Source: Domibacillus aminovorans (lineage in GTDB: Bacteria > Bacillota > Bacilli > Bacillales > Domibacillaceae). From it: a stretch of 64,000 nt of DNA. The notes beneath the pieces were generated by a model that saw nothing but the letters and a program-made list of their open reading frames with translations, made no database searches and was not told the origin of the DNA. Positions 11,670 through 19,313 of this stretch are shown here, piece by piece. The stretch covers positions 22,726 to 86,725 of the forward strand of contig NZ_LQWY01000034.1 in NCBI RefSeq assembly GCF_001643235.1, in the 5' to 3' direction. Each line of letters begins with the position of its first letter. The first letter of the stretch is position 1. A program made the position numbers and the translations under genes.

Positions 11670-13123
11670 GTAAGAAACAGAAGACCATCGAAGAACTGCT
11701 GGAAGAAGCTTTTGTGCCAGAGGAAGAGCAACCATATAGGGTGCCAAAGAATTGGGTGTGGACATATGTCGATACAATAGCACAAGAAATTAAAAATGGC
11801 ACTACGGTTAAACAAAATAAAGATGGTTTGGGAGTAAAGGTAACGAGAATTGAATCCGTACAAAATAACGAGATTGACTTAAATAGAATTGGATATATTG
11901 AAGAAGTTAGCTCTGTTAAAGAGAAGGATTATTATCAACCTAATGATATTGTGCTAAGTCATATTAATAGTATAGAACATGTTGGGAAAACAGCTTTAAT
12001 TAAGGGGAGTGATCTTCCTTTAGTGCATGGGATGAATTTATTAAAGATAGGACTTTTCAAGGAGAAAGTAGCTCCAGAATATGCTCAATACTATATGAGG
12101 TCCTATCAATTTAGAAAAGATGTGAGAGAAAGAGTCAATCGAGCTGTCAATCAAGTGAGTTTGAATCAAAAGAATTTAAAGACAGTCCCTATACCAGTAG
12201 CACCTTTAAATGAGCAAAAAAGGATTGCTGGGAAAATAGAGCGCCTTTTAAATAAAATGGAAGAAACAAAGCAGTTGATTGAGGAAGCGAAAGAAACGTT
12301 TGAACTTCGTCGAGCGGCTATTTTGGATAAGGCGTTTCGCGGGGAGCTAACAAATTCATGGAGATTAGAAAATCAAAATATTGAAGAGAATAAATCTATT
12401 CAAGTTTCCATATCAAACGACTCGACAATGCCTTATGAGATACCAGATACATGGAGATGGAGCACTCTAAAAGATATTGCTGAATTTAAGAATGGTTATG
12501 CATTTAAGAGCAAGGATTTTGTAGATCAAGGCATCCAGCTCATTAGAATGGGGAATCTATATAAAAATAAATTAGCATTAGAACGAAATCCTGTCTATTT
12601 GCCTAAAGAATATGATGTGAAAATTCTCGAGAAATACACCATTAAAAATGGAGATATTTTATTGTCCTTGACGGGAACGAAATATAAAAGAGACTATGGC
12701 TATGCGGTTAAAGTGGATGGAACAGATAAACCGTTACTACTTAATCAACGTATTTTGTCGTTAAAGCCTAAACGAATGGATGAGTATGTTTTCTACTATC
12801 TTCAATCATCTACATTTAGAAATACTTTTTTTGGTTTTGAGACAGGGGGAGTAAACCAAGGTAACGTAGGTTCTAAGGCAGTAGAATCTATATTAATACC
12901 AGTACCGCCACTAGATGAGGCAAAGGAAATTGAAAAGAAATTGGTTGCTATATTTAAAAAAGAAACAGACTCCTTGAAAATTCTACATGTTGAGGAACAA
13001 CTGGAAACGCTAAAACAGACTATTCTTTCAAAAGCTTTCCGGGGTGAACTTGGTACCAACGATCCGAGTGAAGAAAGTGCGATTGAGTTGTTGAAAGAAG
13101 TGCTGCAAGACAAAGTGAAATAA
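11666..13123 (+). CDS. hsdS: Type I restriction-modification specificity subunit
   Basis: HsdS carries two target-recognition domains that read the two half-sites. The 485-residue product shows the expected internal symmetry: TRD1 (about 20-200) ending in LNEQKRIAGKIERLL, a conserved helix with ILDKAFRGELT (about 217-227), TRD2 (about 250-430), and a second helix with ILSKAFRGELG (about 452-462). Both TRDs are visibly more AT-rich than the flanks, as is usual for horizontally exchanged specificity cassettes. It overlaps hsdM by 4 bases. No second hsdS or inverted repeat for phase-switching is present. Confidence 0.94.
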   Translation: MSKKQKTIEELLEEAFVPEEEQPYRVPKNWVWTYVDTIAQEIKNGTTVKQNKDGLGVKVTRIESVQNNEIDLNRIGYIEEVSSVKEKDYYQPNDIVLSHINSIEHVGKTALIKGSDLPLVHGMNLLKIGLFKEKVAPEYAQYYMRSYQFRKDVRERVNRAVNQVSLNQKNLKTVPIPVAPLNEQKRIAGKIERLLNKMEETKQLIEEAKETFELRRAAILDKAFRGELTNSWRLENQNIEENKSIQVSISNDSTMPYEIPDTWRWSTLKDIAEFKNGYAFKSKDFVDQGIQLIRMGNLYKNKLALERNPVYLPKEYDVKILEKYTIKNGDILLSLTGTKYKRDYGYAVKVDGTDKPLLLNQRILSLKPKRMDEYVFYYLQSSTFRNTFFGFETGGVNQGNVGSKAVESILIPVPPLDEAKEIEKKLVAIFKKETDSLKILHVEEQLETLKQTILSKAFRGELGTNDPSEESAIELLKEVLQDKVK

Positions 13124-13131
13124 AAGTCTCC

Positions 13132-13168
13132 AAAAAGCCTGAGAATATTTATGTCCTCGGGCTTTTTG
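13132..13168 (+). terminator. Terminator of the hsd operon
   Basis: AAAAAGCCTGAG pairs with CTCGGGCTTTTT around a 13-base loop, 9 bases after the hsdS stop. Confidence 0.88.
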
Positions 13169-13327
13169 CTTTGATTGATTTGTGTGATTTTAGAATACAG
13201 TGGAAATGAGTTTTATTCAGAAGTGAAATAAAAAACGTCAACCGCGAAATCATTGGCTTCAGCACGGGACAAAATAAAGTTAAATTGTTTCCGTTTTAAT
13301 TTCAACAAGAATGGATAACGGTTCCGC

Positions 13328-13747
13328 TTACGACTGTTTCTTTTCCCATAAGGAATCAAGTTCTGGGAGGAGGAGGACACTTTCCTGTTCATTTGGATCC
13401 GTACGAGCAATCAGGGCTGTACAAGATTCAAATTCATCGGGATTATAAGGAAGATGGGGCGTACCTGCCGGAATATACAAAAAGTCTCCCTCGTCTACGT
13501 TCATATGCTGCTCAAGTTTCTCACCATACCACATGGCTGATTTCCCTTGAAGCATATAGATGGCTGTCTCGTGGTCTTGATGAAGATGTGCTTTTGCTCG
13601 TTGGCCCGGGGGAATCGTCAATAAATGCATGCAGATCCCTTTAGAACCGACGCTTTCTTTTGAGATGGCTCCTAAGTAGTCAAACCCCTGTTTGCCATGA
13701 TATGTTTTGGCCGAACGAATAAGTCGGCAAGTAGATTCTGTATTCAT
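13328..13747 (-). CDS. Cupin-domain protein
   Basis: A 139-residue single-domain cupin. ATG 13747 is chosen because GGAGG lies about 6 bases upstream; longer reading would run into the 43-bp repeat. Cupin motif 1 is HLHQDHETAIYMLQGKSAMWYG (metal ligands His, His, Glu) and motif 2 is GDFLYIPAGTPHLPYNP (ligand His). Small cupins of this type bind sugars or small acids and may be isomerases or sensors; the substrate is unknown. It is convergent with hsdS and divergent from araB. Confidence 0.85.
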   Translation of the reverse strand: MNTESTCRLIRSAKTYHGKQGFDYLGAISKESVGSKGICMHLLTIPPGQRAKAHLHQDHETAIYMLQGKSAMWYGEKLEQHMNVDEGDFLYIPAGTPHLPYNPDEFESCTALIARTDPNEQESVLLLPELDSLWEKKQS

Positions 13748-13764
13748 ATTATGTACCTCCAGTT

Positions 13765-13807
13765 CCATTAGATTAGAACAACATGAGTTGTTTCTACATA
13801 ATCCATA
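13765..13807 (+). repeat. 43-bp direct repeat, copy 1 (IS200/IS605-like end)
   Basis: Matches 15930-15972 at 41 of 43 bases in direct orientation. It contains a small hairpin, AACAAC-ATGA-GTTGTT (13777-13792). The second copy sits at the end of a TnpB remnant, suggesting both are right ends of IS200/IS605-type elements, whose ends carry such hairpins. It lies just upstream of the cupin ribosome site. Confidence 0.6.
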
Positions 13808-13957
13808 TTCGACAAGGACAGATTCATTCCTATCGCACATTTCAAATTGGATGATGGTTCTTTGTGTGGGGCTCCTGCTTGGCTTTGGGCTTCTTTCTTA
13901 TCTTGCTTTTTTGGAAGAAGACTACTAAGTTAAAGATTAGGAAAGGGGAAAAACGAT

Positions 13958-15634
13958 TTGACTAGAAAATATACAATTGGAGTAGATTTTGGAACGGAAT
14001 CAGGAAGAGTATTATTGGTTGACGTCATGACTGGGGAGGAGATCGCCACTCACGTAACCCAATATAAACATGGAGTTTTAGACGAGGTATTGCCGAATGG
14101 AAAACCTCTTCAACAAGATTGGGCTTTACAACATCCAGGAGATTATTTAGATGTACTTTACCAATCAGTCCCTAAAGTAATAAGTATGGCGCAAATAGAT
14201 AAAAGTCATGTCATTGGAATAGGAATTGACTTTACGTCGTCAACTATTCTTCCTTTAGACAAATTAGGAAATCCATTATGTTTTGATCAAAAATGGGAAA
14301 GCAATCCGCATAGTTGGGTGAAATTATGGAAACATCATGCGGCACAAGGTGAAGCAGATGAAATTACCCAGTTGGCAAAGGAAAGGGAAGAAGAATTTTT
14401 AAGCCTCTATGGCGGGAAAATTTCTTCGGAATGGATGTTCCCTAAAATCCTCCAAATCCTAAAAGAAGCACCAGAGATTTTTGAGGAAACAGACTTATTT
14501 ATGGAAGTATGTGACTGGATCACCTCTCGATTAACAGACAATCTTATTCGTAGTAGTAATACATGCGGCTACAAAGCATTTTGGAGTAAGCAAAACGGGT
14601 ATCCAGAGCCCTCCTTTTTTAAAGCGCTGAATCCTCGTCTTGAAAATATTTTAGAAACAAAAATGCGCGGAGCGGTTCAATCCATTGGCGAAAAGGCAGG
14701 AGAACTGACAGAAGAAATGGCCCAGCGTTTAGGGCTTTTACCGGGAACTTCTGTGGCTGTCGGAATTATTGATGCCCATGCAGGAGTAGCTGCAGTTGGC
14801 GCTGTGCGTCCAGGGCAGTTTGTGATGGCGATGGGGACATCTACTTGTCACATGCTGATCGCGGATAAAGAGGAAAAAATTGAAGGTGTATGCGGAATTG
14901 TAGAAGATGGAATCATTCCAGGCTATTACAGTTATGAGACAGGACAAGTAGCTGTAGGGGATTCTTTTGCTTGGTATGTAGATCATGCAGTGCCAAGTTA
15001 TATCGTAAAACAAGCTGAAGAAGCAGGAAAGAGTGTGCATCAGTTATTGGAGGAAAAGGCATCCAACTATAAACCAGGACAATCTGGCCTTATTGCCTTG
15101 GACTGGTGGAATGGAAACCGTTCTGTCTTAGTAGATGCCAATTTATCCGGGACCATTGTGGGGCTTACATTAGCGACGAAACCGGAAGAAATCTATCGAG
15201 CCTTATTAGAATCGGCAGCATTTGGTACGAGAAAAATTATTGAAAATTATACGGAGGCTGGGATCGAGGTTAATGAAATTTTTGCGAGTGGCGGTTTGCC
15301 GCAACGAAATAAATTGCTTATGCAGATTTATGCCGACATTACGAATCGAGAAATTAAAATACCAGACTCTAATCAAACAACTGCTCTTGGTGCAGCCATG
15401 TATGCAGCCGTTGCAGCAGGAGAGCTAAGGGGCGGCTACAATACGATTTTCGAAGCAGCTGAGAATATGGCAAAAGTGAAAGAAGAAACTTTCCTTCCTA
15501 TCGTGGAAAATGTGCGAATTTATGATGAACTTTATAAATATTATTTAGAGCTTCATGATTATTTTGGCCGTGAGAAGTATGAAATCATGCACGGCTTAAA
15601 AAAGATGAGAAGTCTAGACAACGAGGCGGAGTGA
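13958..15634 (+). CDS. araB: Ribulokinase
   Basis: FGGY-family kinase that phosphorylates L-ribulose in arabinose catabolism. The 558-residue product has the ATPase-fold start [33 protein letters not shown] (substrate loop), the [14 protein letters not shown] region and the C-terminal [19 protein letters not shown] motif. TTG 13958 is the start, with AGGAAAGGGGAA just upstream. No araA, araD or transporter lies in the window, so the gene is an orphan. It is bounded by two direct 43-bp repeats and followed by a TnpB relic, which points to rearrangement. Confidence 0.93.
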   Translation: MTRKYTIGVDFGTESGRVLLVDVMTGEEIATHVTQYKHGVLDEVLPNGKPLQQDWALQHPGDYLDVLYQSVPKVISMAQIDKSHVIGIGIDFTSSTILPLDKLGNPLCFDQKWESNPHSWVKLWKHHAAQGEADEITQLAKEREEEFLSLYGGKISSEWMFPKILQILKEAPEIFEETDLFMEVCDWITSRLTDNLIRSSNTCGYKAFWSKQNGYPEPSFFKALNPRLENILETKMRGAVQSIGEKAGELTEEMAQRLGLLPGTSVAVGIIDAHAGVAAVGAVRPGQFVMAMGTSTCHMLIADKEEKIEGVCGIVEDGIIPGYYSYETGQVAVGDSFAWYVDHAVPSYIVKQAEEAGKSVHQLLEEKASNYKPGQSGLIALDWWNGNRSVLVDANLSGTIVGLTLATKPEEIYRALLESAAFGTRKIIENYTEAGIEVNEIFASGGLPQRNKLLMQIYADITNREIKIPDSNQTTALGAAMYAAVAAGELRGGYNTIFEAAENMAKVKEETFLPIVENVRIYDELYKYYLELHDYFGREKYEIMHGLKKMRSLDNEAE

Positions 15635-15659
15635 CAGGAAATTAGAGGTACAGATGTAG

Positions 15660-15946
15660 ATGAAATTGCCTGTTGTGATTCAATATGACGACCACAGGGC
15701 AACTAGTTTACAGATGATTTTCAAGCGGTGGGCGGGGATTTAGGTGAAATCGATGCGTTCACAGTGGCAACAGAAGACAAAGCCGTATTGGTATCGAGAC
15801 GGGCGATACGTAGTCTTTCTCAATTCCGTGCCAAGACATTAGCGGATTTGAGAAAGAAAATGTCTCATTGTCAAAAAGGATCGAATCAATGGAAAAAATA
15901 TCGGCAAGCAAGAATTCTTATCCGCAGTCCCAATAGATTAGAATAA
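15660..15946 (+). pseudogene. tnpB: TnpB (IS200/IS605 OrfB) remnant
   Basis: Two frames together give TnpB-like sequence: KLPVVIQYDD (from 15663) and, shifted, GGDLGEIDAFTVATEDKAVL (from 15731), continuing to RKKMSHCQKGSNQWKKYRQA. DLGEIDAFTV matches the RuvC-I strand with its aspartate; the Lys/Arg-rich helix after it is typical. Only about 85 residues of about 370 survive, with a frameshift and a stop at 15704, so it is dead. Confidence 0.7.
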
Positions 15947-15972
15947 CATGAGTTGTTTCTACATAATCCATA
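15930..15972 (+). repeat. 43-bp direct repeat, copy 2 (IS200/IS605-like end)
   Basis: Directly repeated with 13765-13807, two mismatches. It overlaps the last codons of the TnpB relic, where the right end of such elements is normally found. The hairpin is AATAAC-ATGA-GTTGTT, the single arm change being compatible with a G-U pair. Confidence 0.6.
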
Positions 15973-16230
15973 CGGCCAATATAAATGATGAAGAAATGTT
16001 TTAAATAATAAATGAAACGACACTGCTTCTGTGGCGGGGTATTTTATTAATGAATAGGACAGCGATGAACGGCCTGATAGACAGGAACGATCGGTGTCTG
16101 GAATCAAGTACAATGTGATAAGGTGCCTGAAAAAGGAGATACCTTCAAGCTAGATTCATACTTTTGGATCGTTTTGGAAAGGGAAATTTGGTTTCTCAGC
16201 AGCTGAATGCAGCTTCTATAGCCCACGGGT

Positions 16231-16267
16231 AATAAAAGAGCATGATTCCTAAATGGAATCATGCTCT
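16231..16267 (-). terminator. Terminator of the 44-residue gene
   Basis: Perfect 13-bp arms AGAGCATGATTCC and GGAATCATGCTCT with a 5-base loop. On the minus strand the stem is followed by TTTTATT and it lies 15 bases after the stop at 16282. Confidence 0.9.
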
Positions 16268-16281
16268 ATCTTAATCATAAC

Positions 16282-16416
16282 TTATTTCTTTTTCAGTTTT
16301 TTGGCTTGTGCTAAGACAGAAGAAGCAATATTTTTCGCTTTTTCCCTGTTTTTTTCATCTTTCAGCATGTCACTCGCCGTTGATACGATCTTTTTTGAAT
16401 TTTCTTTAAGACCCAT
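16282..16416 (-). CDS. Small basic protein of unknown function (44 residues)
   Basis: Reads MGLKENSKKIVSTASDML, then a Lys/Glu-rich middle and a KKLKKK tail. The ATG at 16416 has AGGAAGTGA just upstream, and a perfect terminator follows the stop. Those two signals make a real gene likely although it is short. The amphipathic, helical, strongly charged composition without cysteine or membrane segment suggests a small soluble or nucleic-acid/stress-associated protein; no family is recognised. Confidence 0.65.
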   Translation of the reverse strand: MGLKENSKKIVSTASDMLKDEKNREKAKNIASSVLAQAKKLKKK

Positions 16417-16663
16417 TCATGTCACTTCCTCTTCTTTTTTATTTTAAATAAAAGGATCTATTTTCTCACCGGATCTGTTTGAAGCACATAACATTTGAAA
16501 ATAGATAAGGAGACTCATGTAAACTTATCAAATCTGCTCGTAAAAGTACACTTTTACGAACGTTCGTCGATTCACCACCACAATTACGACCATTTTTGGT
16601 GCAATATATTCTGAAGAGGGCACATTTATTTCTATCGTAAAGCTAACAAATAAATAGACAAAG
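16417..16663. other. Gap with overlapping palindromes
   Basis: No gene found. CGTAAAAGT-AC-ACTTTTACG (16539-16558) runs directly into the palindrome CGAACGTTCG (16557-16566). These lie upstream of the minus-strand 44-residue gene and could be an operator. Confidence 0.4.
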
Positions 16664-16696
16664 AAAACCCGGCCCACCCCAGCGGCCGGGTTTTTT
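16664..16696. terminator. Strong hairpin terminator
   Basis: AAAACCCGGCC pairs with GGCCGGGTTTT (11 bp) across a 9-base loop, followed by more T. The A-run in front makes it usable in both directions. The rhodanese fragment begins right after it. Confidence 0.85.
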
Positions 16697-16699
16697 GCC

Positions 16700-16968
16700 G
16701 TTCCCAAAAAACGTTTTTAAATTTCTTAAAACCAGATACAAACACATTGCTGGATGAAGCGTCTTTGAAACAGAAAGTAGAGTCAACAGGCGTCCTTGAT
16801 CCGAATAAAAAGGTCGTTACGTATTGCGGCAGTGGGATTGCGGCAACGTGGAACGCCCTCGTATTAAACAAACTTGGAAAAAAAGATGTTACGATCTATG
16901 ATGGTTCCATGACAGAATGGGCCACTGATCCTTCACTTCCTTTGGAAACTGGCGAATCTACAAAATGA
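16700..16968 (+). pseudogene. C-terminal fragment of a rhodanese-type sulfurtransferase
   Basis: About 73-90 residues remain: LDEASLKQKVES, the active-site loop YCGSGIAATWNAL with the catalytic cysteine, and IYDGSMTEWATDPSLPLETG. This is the end of the catalytic C-terminal rhodanese domain of a two-domain thiosulfate/3-mercaptopyruvate sulfurtransferase (normally about 280 residues). The N-terminal domain is gone, the upstream DNA is a terminator, and no start with a ribosome site is present. It is most likely an inactive relic, though the active loop itself is intact. Confidence 0.75.
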
Positions 16969-17052
16969 AGTACTTACGATACAAGTAGAATCAAAACATA
17001 CTTGAATAGGCATGATATGTATGTAAATTACTTATTTGAAGGAGTGTTAAAT

Positions 17053-17487
17053 TTGGCTGATATGAAAATAAATGTGAATGCTGTTTGGGATGGCGGGGTA
17101 AAAGGGAATGGAACGCTTAGAGCAGAATCTCTTAATACAAAAATAGCTATACCAACAGCTAAAGGCGGCAGCGGGAATGGAGCGAATCCAAAAGAGGTTC
17201 TTGTCTCGTCCGTGACAACTTGTTATACAGCAATGCTTGTGTTTACACTTGAAAGTAGAAAACTGCCTGTAGCGGAACTTACGGTGAATTCTGAGGCAAA
17301 CATATCTGATAATGAATTTAAAATTATCCATTATCCTCATATTGTTTTATCTGCTGGTGCATCAGAAGAACAAATACAATCAGCACAAAGAGCGATGGAA
17401 GCGGCAGATAAAGGATGCGAAGTTGGAAATTTGTTGAAAAAAGCAGATGTTAAAATTGAAATTCAAGGCAAAGTTTCCTCGAAATGA
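17053..17487 (+). CDS. OsmC-family peroxide/thiol protein
   Basis: OsmC/Ohr-type proteins reduce hydroperoxides with two cysteines. The 144-residue product has the helix VLVSSVTTCYTAMLVFTLES with the peroxidatic cysteine and a second cysteine in DKGCEVGNLLKKA; both are retained. The start is TTG 17053, 8 bases after GGAG of GAAGGAG; upstream codons belong to the spacer. The family is often called 'OsmC family protein' with no fixed substrate. It stands alone between two relics. Confidence 0.88.
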   Translation: MADMKINVNAVWDGGVKGNGTLRAESLNTKIAIPTAKGGSGNGANPKEVLVSSVTTCYTAMLVFTLESRKLPVAELTVNSEANISDNEFKIIHYPHIVLSAGASEEQIQSAQRAMEAADKGCEVGNLLKKADVKIEIQGKVSSK

Positions 17488-17576
17488 AGTGATCATCCAA
17501 TAATTTAGGGAATTCATTTTGTAAGACCTATAAAATAAAAAGGGGACCCTTAAAATTTCTACCTTCTCATTAACGT

Positions 17577-17604
17577 GAAGGCAGCGATTCTGCTGTCTTT
17601 TTTA
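17577..17604 (+). terminator. Terminator after the OsmC gene
   Basis: AAGGCAGC and GCTGTCTT (one G-U) around GATTCT, followed by T6. Confidence 0.75.
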
Positions 17605-17809
17605 TGTACGCAAACATAATATTCGTGTTTCTGCCTTAACGCCGAGTATGTTCGCGACGGAATTTGTCTCTAAAGAGAACGTTCAGGATCATGATTCGGA
17701 GAAGTTTATGCAGCCAGAGGATTTAGCGGACTATATGCTTGCTCAATTAAAATTGCATCCGCGTGTCTTTATTCCGTCTTCCAGTCTTTGGGTAACGAAT
17801 CCATTTTAA
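17603..17809 (+). pseudogene. C-terminal fragment of a short-chain dehydrogenase/reductase
   Basis: One open frame reads [19 protein letters not shown], then [13 protein letters not shown] and a tail ending SLWVTNPF with TAA at 17807. The block [10 protein letters not shown] with a following T is the classical SDR segment after the catalytic YxxxK, and PEDLADYML is the late helix. The nucleotide-binding and catalytic parts are absent and the fragment begins inside a terminator, so it is a relic of about 68 residues. Confidence 0.72.
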
Positions 17810-17908
17810 TAATGAATATTCTGTAATTTTAATGTTGACAATTTCAGTAAGAATTATTATACTTTGTGAAAATAAGAATTAAATTTTTCCGGAAAGCGAG
17901 TGAGAGAG

Positions 17909-18436
17909 ATGACGAATCAGATTGAGAATACACAATTGAGTTTTGGACAAAAAGATGCGCCTGTAAAGGTTGAAGTATTTTTGAATTTAACGTGCCCTTA
18001 TTGCGCTACATTTTTTGGCATTGCGGAGGATGTTTTAAAAGACTATTTAGATAATGAGCAAGTTGAGTTCATTGTCAAACATTATGACAAGCCGAGAGAG
18101 ATGCTGCTAAATGGAACGTTAATCAACCTATTCCTCGATTATGAGAATCCATCGCGCGTAAAAGAAATCTTAAAGGAATTATTTGAAACACAAGGACAAT
18201 GGGATCAATTGAATAATCAAGAAATCAAAAATGTATTAGCAGAAAAATATCAATTAAAAGAAGAACCGCAAAATACCGAAATTAGCTTGAACGTAACGGC
18301 AGAGGCCATCCGCAGAAATGTGAAAATGGTGCCTACTGTTTTTATCAATAACAAAGAATATCAATATCCTACAGAATTATCTGCGGATGAATTGAAAGCT
18401 GAAATCGAGGCGGCACTCACGAGTAAAGTAGTATAA
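17909..18436 (+). CDS. DsbA-like thioredoxin-fold protein (CPYC)
   Basis: A 175-residue thioredoxin-fold protein with the redox motif LTCPYCATFFG near residues 29-39, an inserted helical region and the cis-proline loop MVPTVFINNKEY near 145. There is no signal peptide, so it is probably cytosolic, unlike BdbD; it resembles the cytosolic DsbA-family proteins of Bacilli. Start ATG 17909 is preferred over GTG 17900; the ribosome site (GAGAGAG) is weak. A shared terminator follows. Confidence 0.85.
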   Translation: MTNQIENTQLSFGQKDAPVKVEVFLNLTCPYCATFFGIAEDVLKDYLDNEQVEFIVKHYDKPREMLLNGTLINLFLDYENPSRVKEILKELFETQGQWDQLNNQEIKNVLAEKYQLKEEPQNTEISLNVTAEAIRRNVKMVPTVFINNKEYQYPTELSADELKAEIEAALTSKVV

Positions 18437-18506
18437 CTCATTCGCGCTCATTCCCGCGACTACATAATGAGAGCAATATGCCGGTTTAAAAACCCCTAAC
18501 ACAACA

Positions 18507-18553
18507 AAAAAACAGACAAGAGAGATGGACTTTCTCCTGCCTGTTTTTTTTGA
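18507..18553. terminator. Bidirectional terminator
   Basis: AAAACAG/CAAGAGA pairs with TCTC/TGCCTGTTTT imperfectly, with A and T runs on both sides, between two convergent reading frames. Confidence 0.75.
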
Positions 18554-18814
18554 TTATTTCCACACGTCTTCTGCAATATCTTTAATGAAGTGCAGTTTCG
18601 CCCATTGTTGTTCTTCGGTTAAAATGATTCCTTCTTCTGTTGAAGCGAATGCGCATTGTGGGCTTAAGGCGAGCCGATCAAGCGGCACGTAATGGGACGC
18701 TTCTTGAATGTGCGTAATGATCTGTTCTTTTTCTTCAAGTTCCCCTGTTTTAGAAGAGACAAGACCGAGTACGACGTTTTTCTCTCCAGTAACAAATTGA
18801 AGCGGTGAATCCAC
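18554..18814 (-). pseudogene. C-terminal fragment of a MetE-like (YxjG/YxjH-type) enzyme
   Basis: Only 86 residues remain: VLGLVSSKTGELEEKEQI, then LDRLALSPQCAFASTEEG and EEQQWAKLHFIKDIAEDVW. The LSPQC-FAST block contains the zinc cysteine of cobalamin-independent methionine-synthase C-terminal-like proteins such as B. subtilis YxjG/YxjH (about 375 residues). The break occurs where a TnpB C-terminal relic begins on the opposite strand. Expression as a protein is unlikely. Confidence 0.75.
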
Positions 18815-18842
18815 GCCTTATAATCCCCATATAAAATCAAGG

Positions 18843-18923
18843 TGCCACCAGCTGCCGCAAGTATAAATCTTAAAAATGAAGCGATAAGACTTATAACCGT
18901 AGGAATTACGGGGATCGCCTAAT
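18843..18923 (+). pseudogene. tnpB: C-terminal tip of a second TnpB gene
   Basis: The frame reads SINLKNEAIRLITVGITGIA and stops at TAA 18921. The tail NEAxRLxTVGTTGIA is the usual C-terminus of one TnpB group in Bacillaceae. Immediately after it lies DNA with the look of the element's right end. The rest of the transposase gene is missing. Confidence 0.55.
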
Positions 18924-19012
18924 CCATAACTGGGTGGGGTACGCTGCTGTTCTTAGGAATCCCTCACTTCAAACAACCTGTAAGGGTGTTAAGTGGTGGG
19001 TAGTTCAAACTT
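18924..19012 (+). mobile_element. Probable IS200/IS605-type right end (omega-RNA region)
   Basis: After the TnpB stop comes a structured stretch, then AGGAATCCCTCACTT, a loop, AAGTGGTGGG and TAGTTCAAA. Right ends of IS605-type elements commonly read AGGAATCCC-stem-GGG-TAGTTCAA, and the same DNA encodes the 3' part of the omega-RNA. If the end is at about 19009, the next bases (CTTTAACATG...) are the old target/guide. No tnpA is present. Confidence 0.5.
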
Positions 19013-19171
19013 TAACATGTAGGAGCAGAACAAAGAGGGTGAAAAGGGGTTAAACGCTTCTTTTAGTTTGTTCCTAGTTCTATTGCCTATTTCATCTTAG
19101 GTCGTAAAGATGGCTTATTATCAAATATGTGGTATACTTAAAATTAAGGAATGGAAAAAATTTGATATTCG

Positions 19172-19246
19172 AAAAACACCTTACGTGATTAGTGTCTGGG
19201 CTGTAAGCCTGCTTGTTGTCTTCTATTATTGTTAAGGTGTTTTTTT
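19172..19246 (+). terminator. Long-loop hairpin with T7, upstream of the DUF1611 gene
   Basis: AAAAACACCTTA at 19172-19183 pairs with TAAGGTGTTTTT at 19233-19244, with about 49 bases between and a T-run. It lies about 70 bases before the ATG at 19314. It may be a plain terminator or a leader attenuator; no known riboswitch class is recognised. Confidence 0.5.
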
Positions 19247-19313
19247 GTGTATAAAAATGTAAAATTTCCTCTGATCTGAATGTATAAACCTAAAAAAGGG
19301 ATGGGGAATTATA

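Noticed and set aside
11666..13123. Phase-variable hsdS switching
   Set aside because: Only one hsdS gene, with no inverted copy or recombinase gene in the window.
13707..13928. 73-residue frame on the plus strand ending LSYLAFLEEDY
   Set aside because: Its first half is the antisense of the cupin gene and the 43-bp repeat; the hydrophobic end before araB has no ribosome site or family match.
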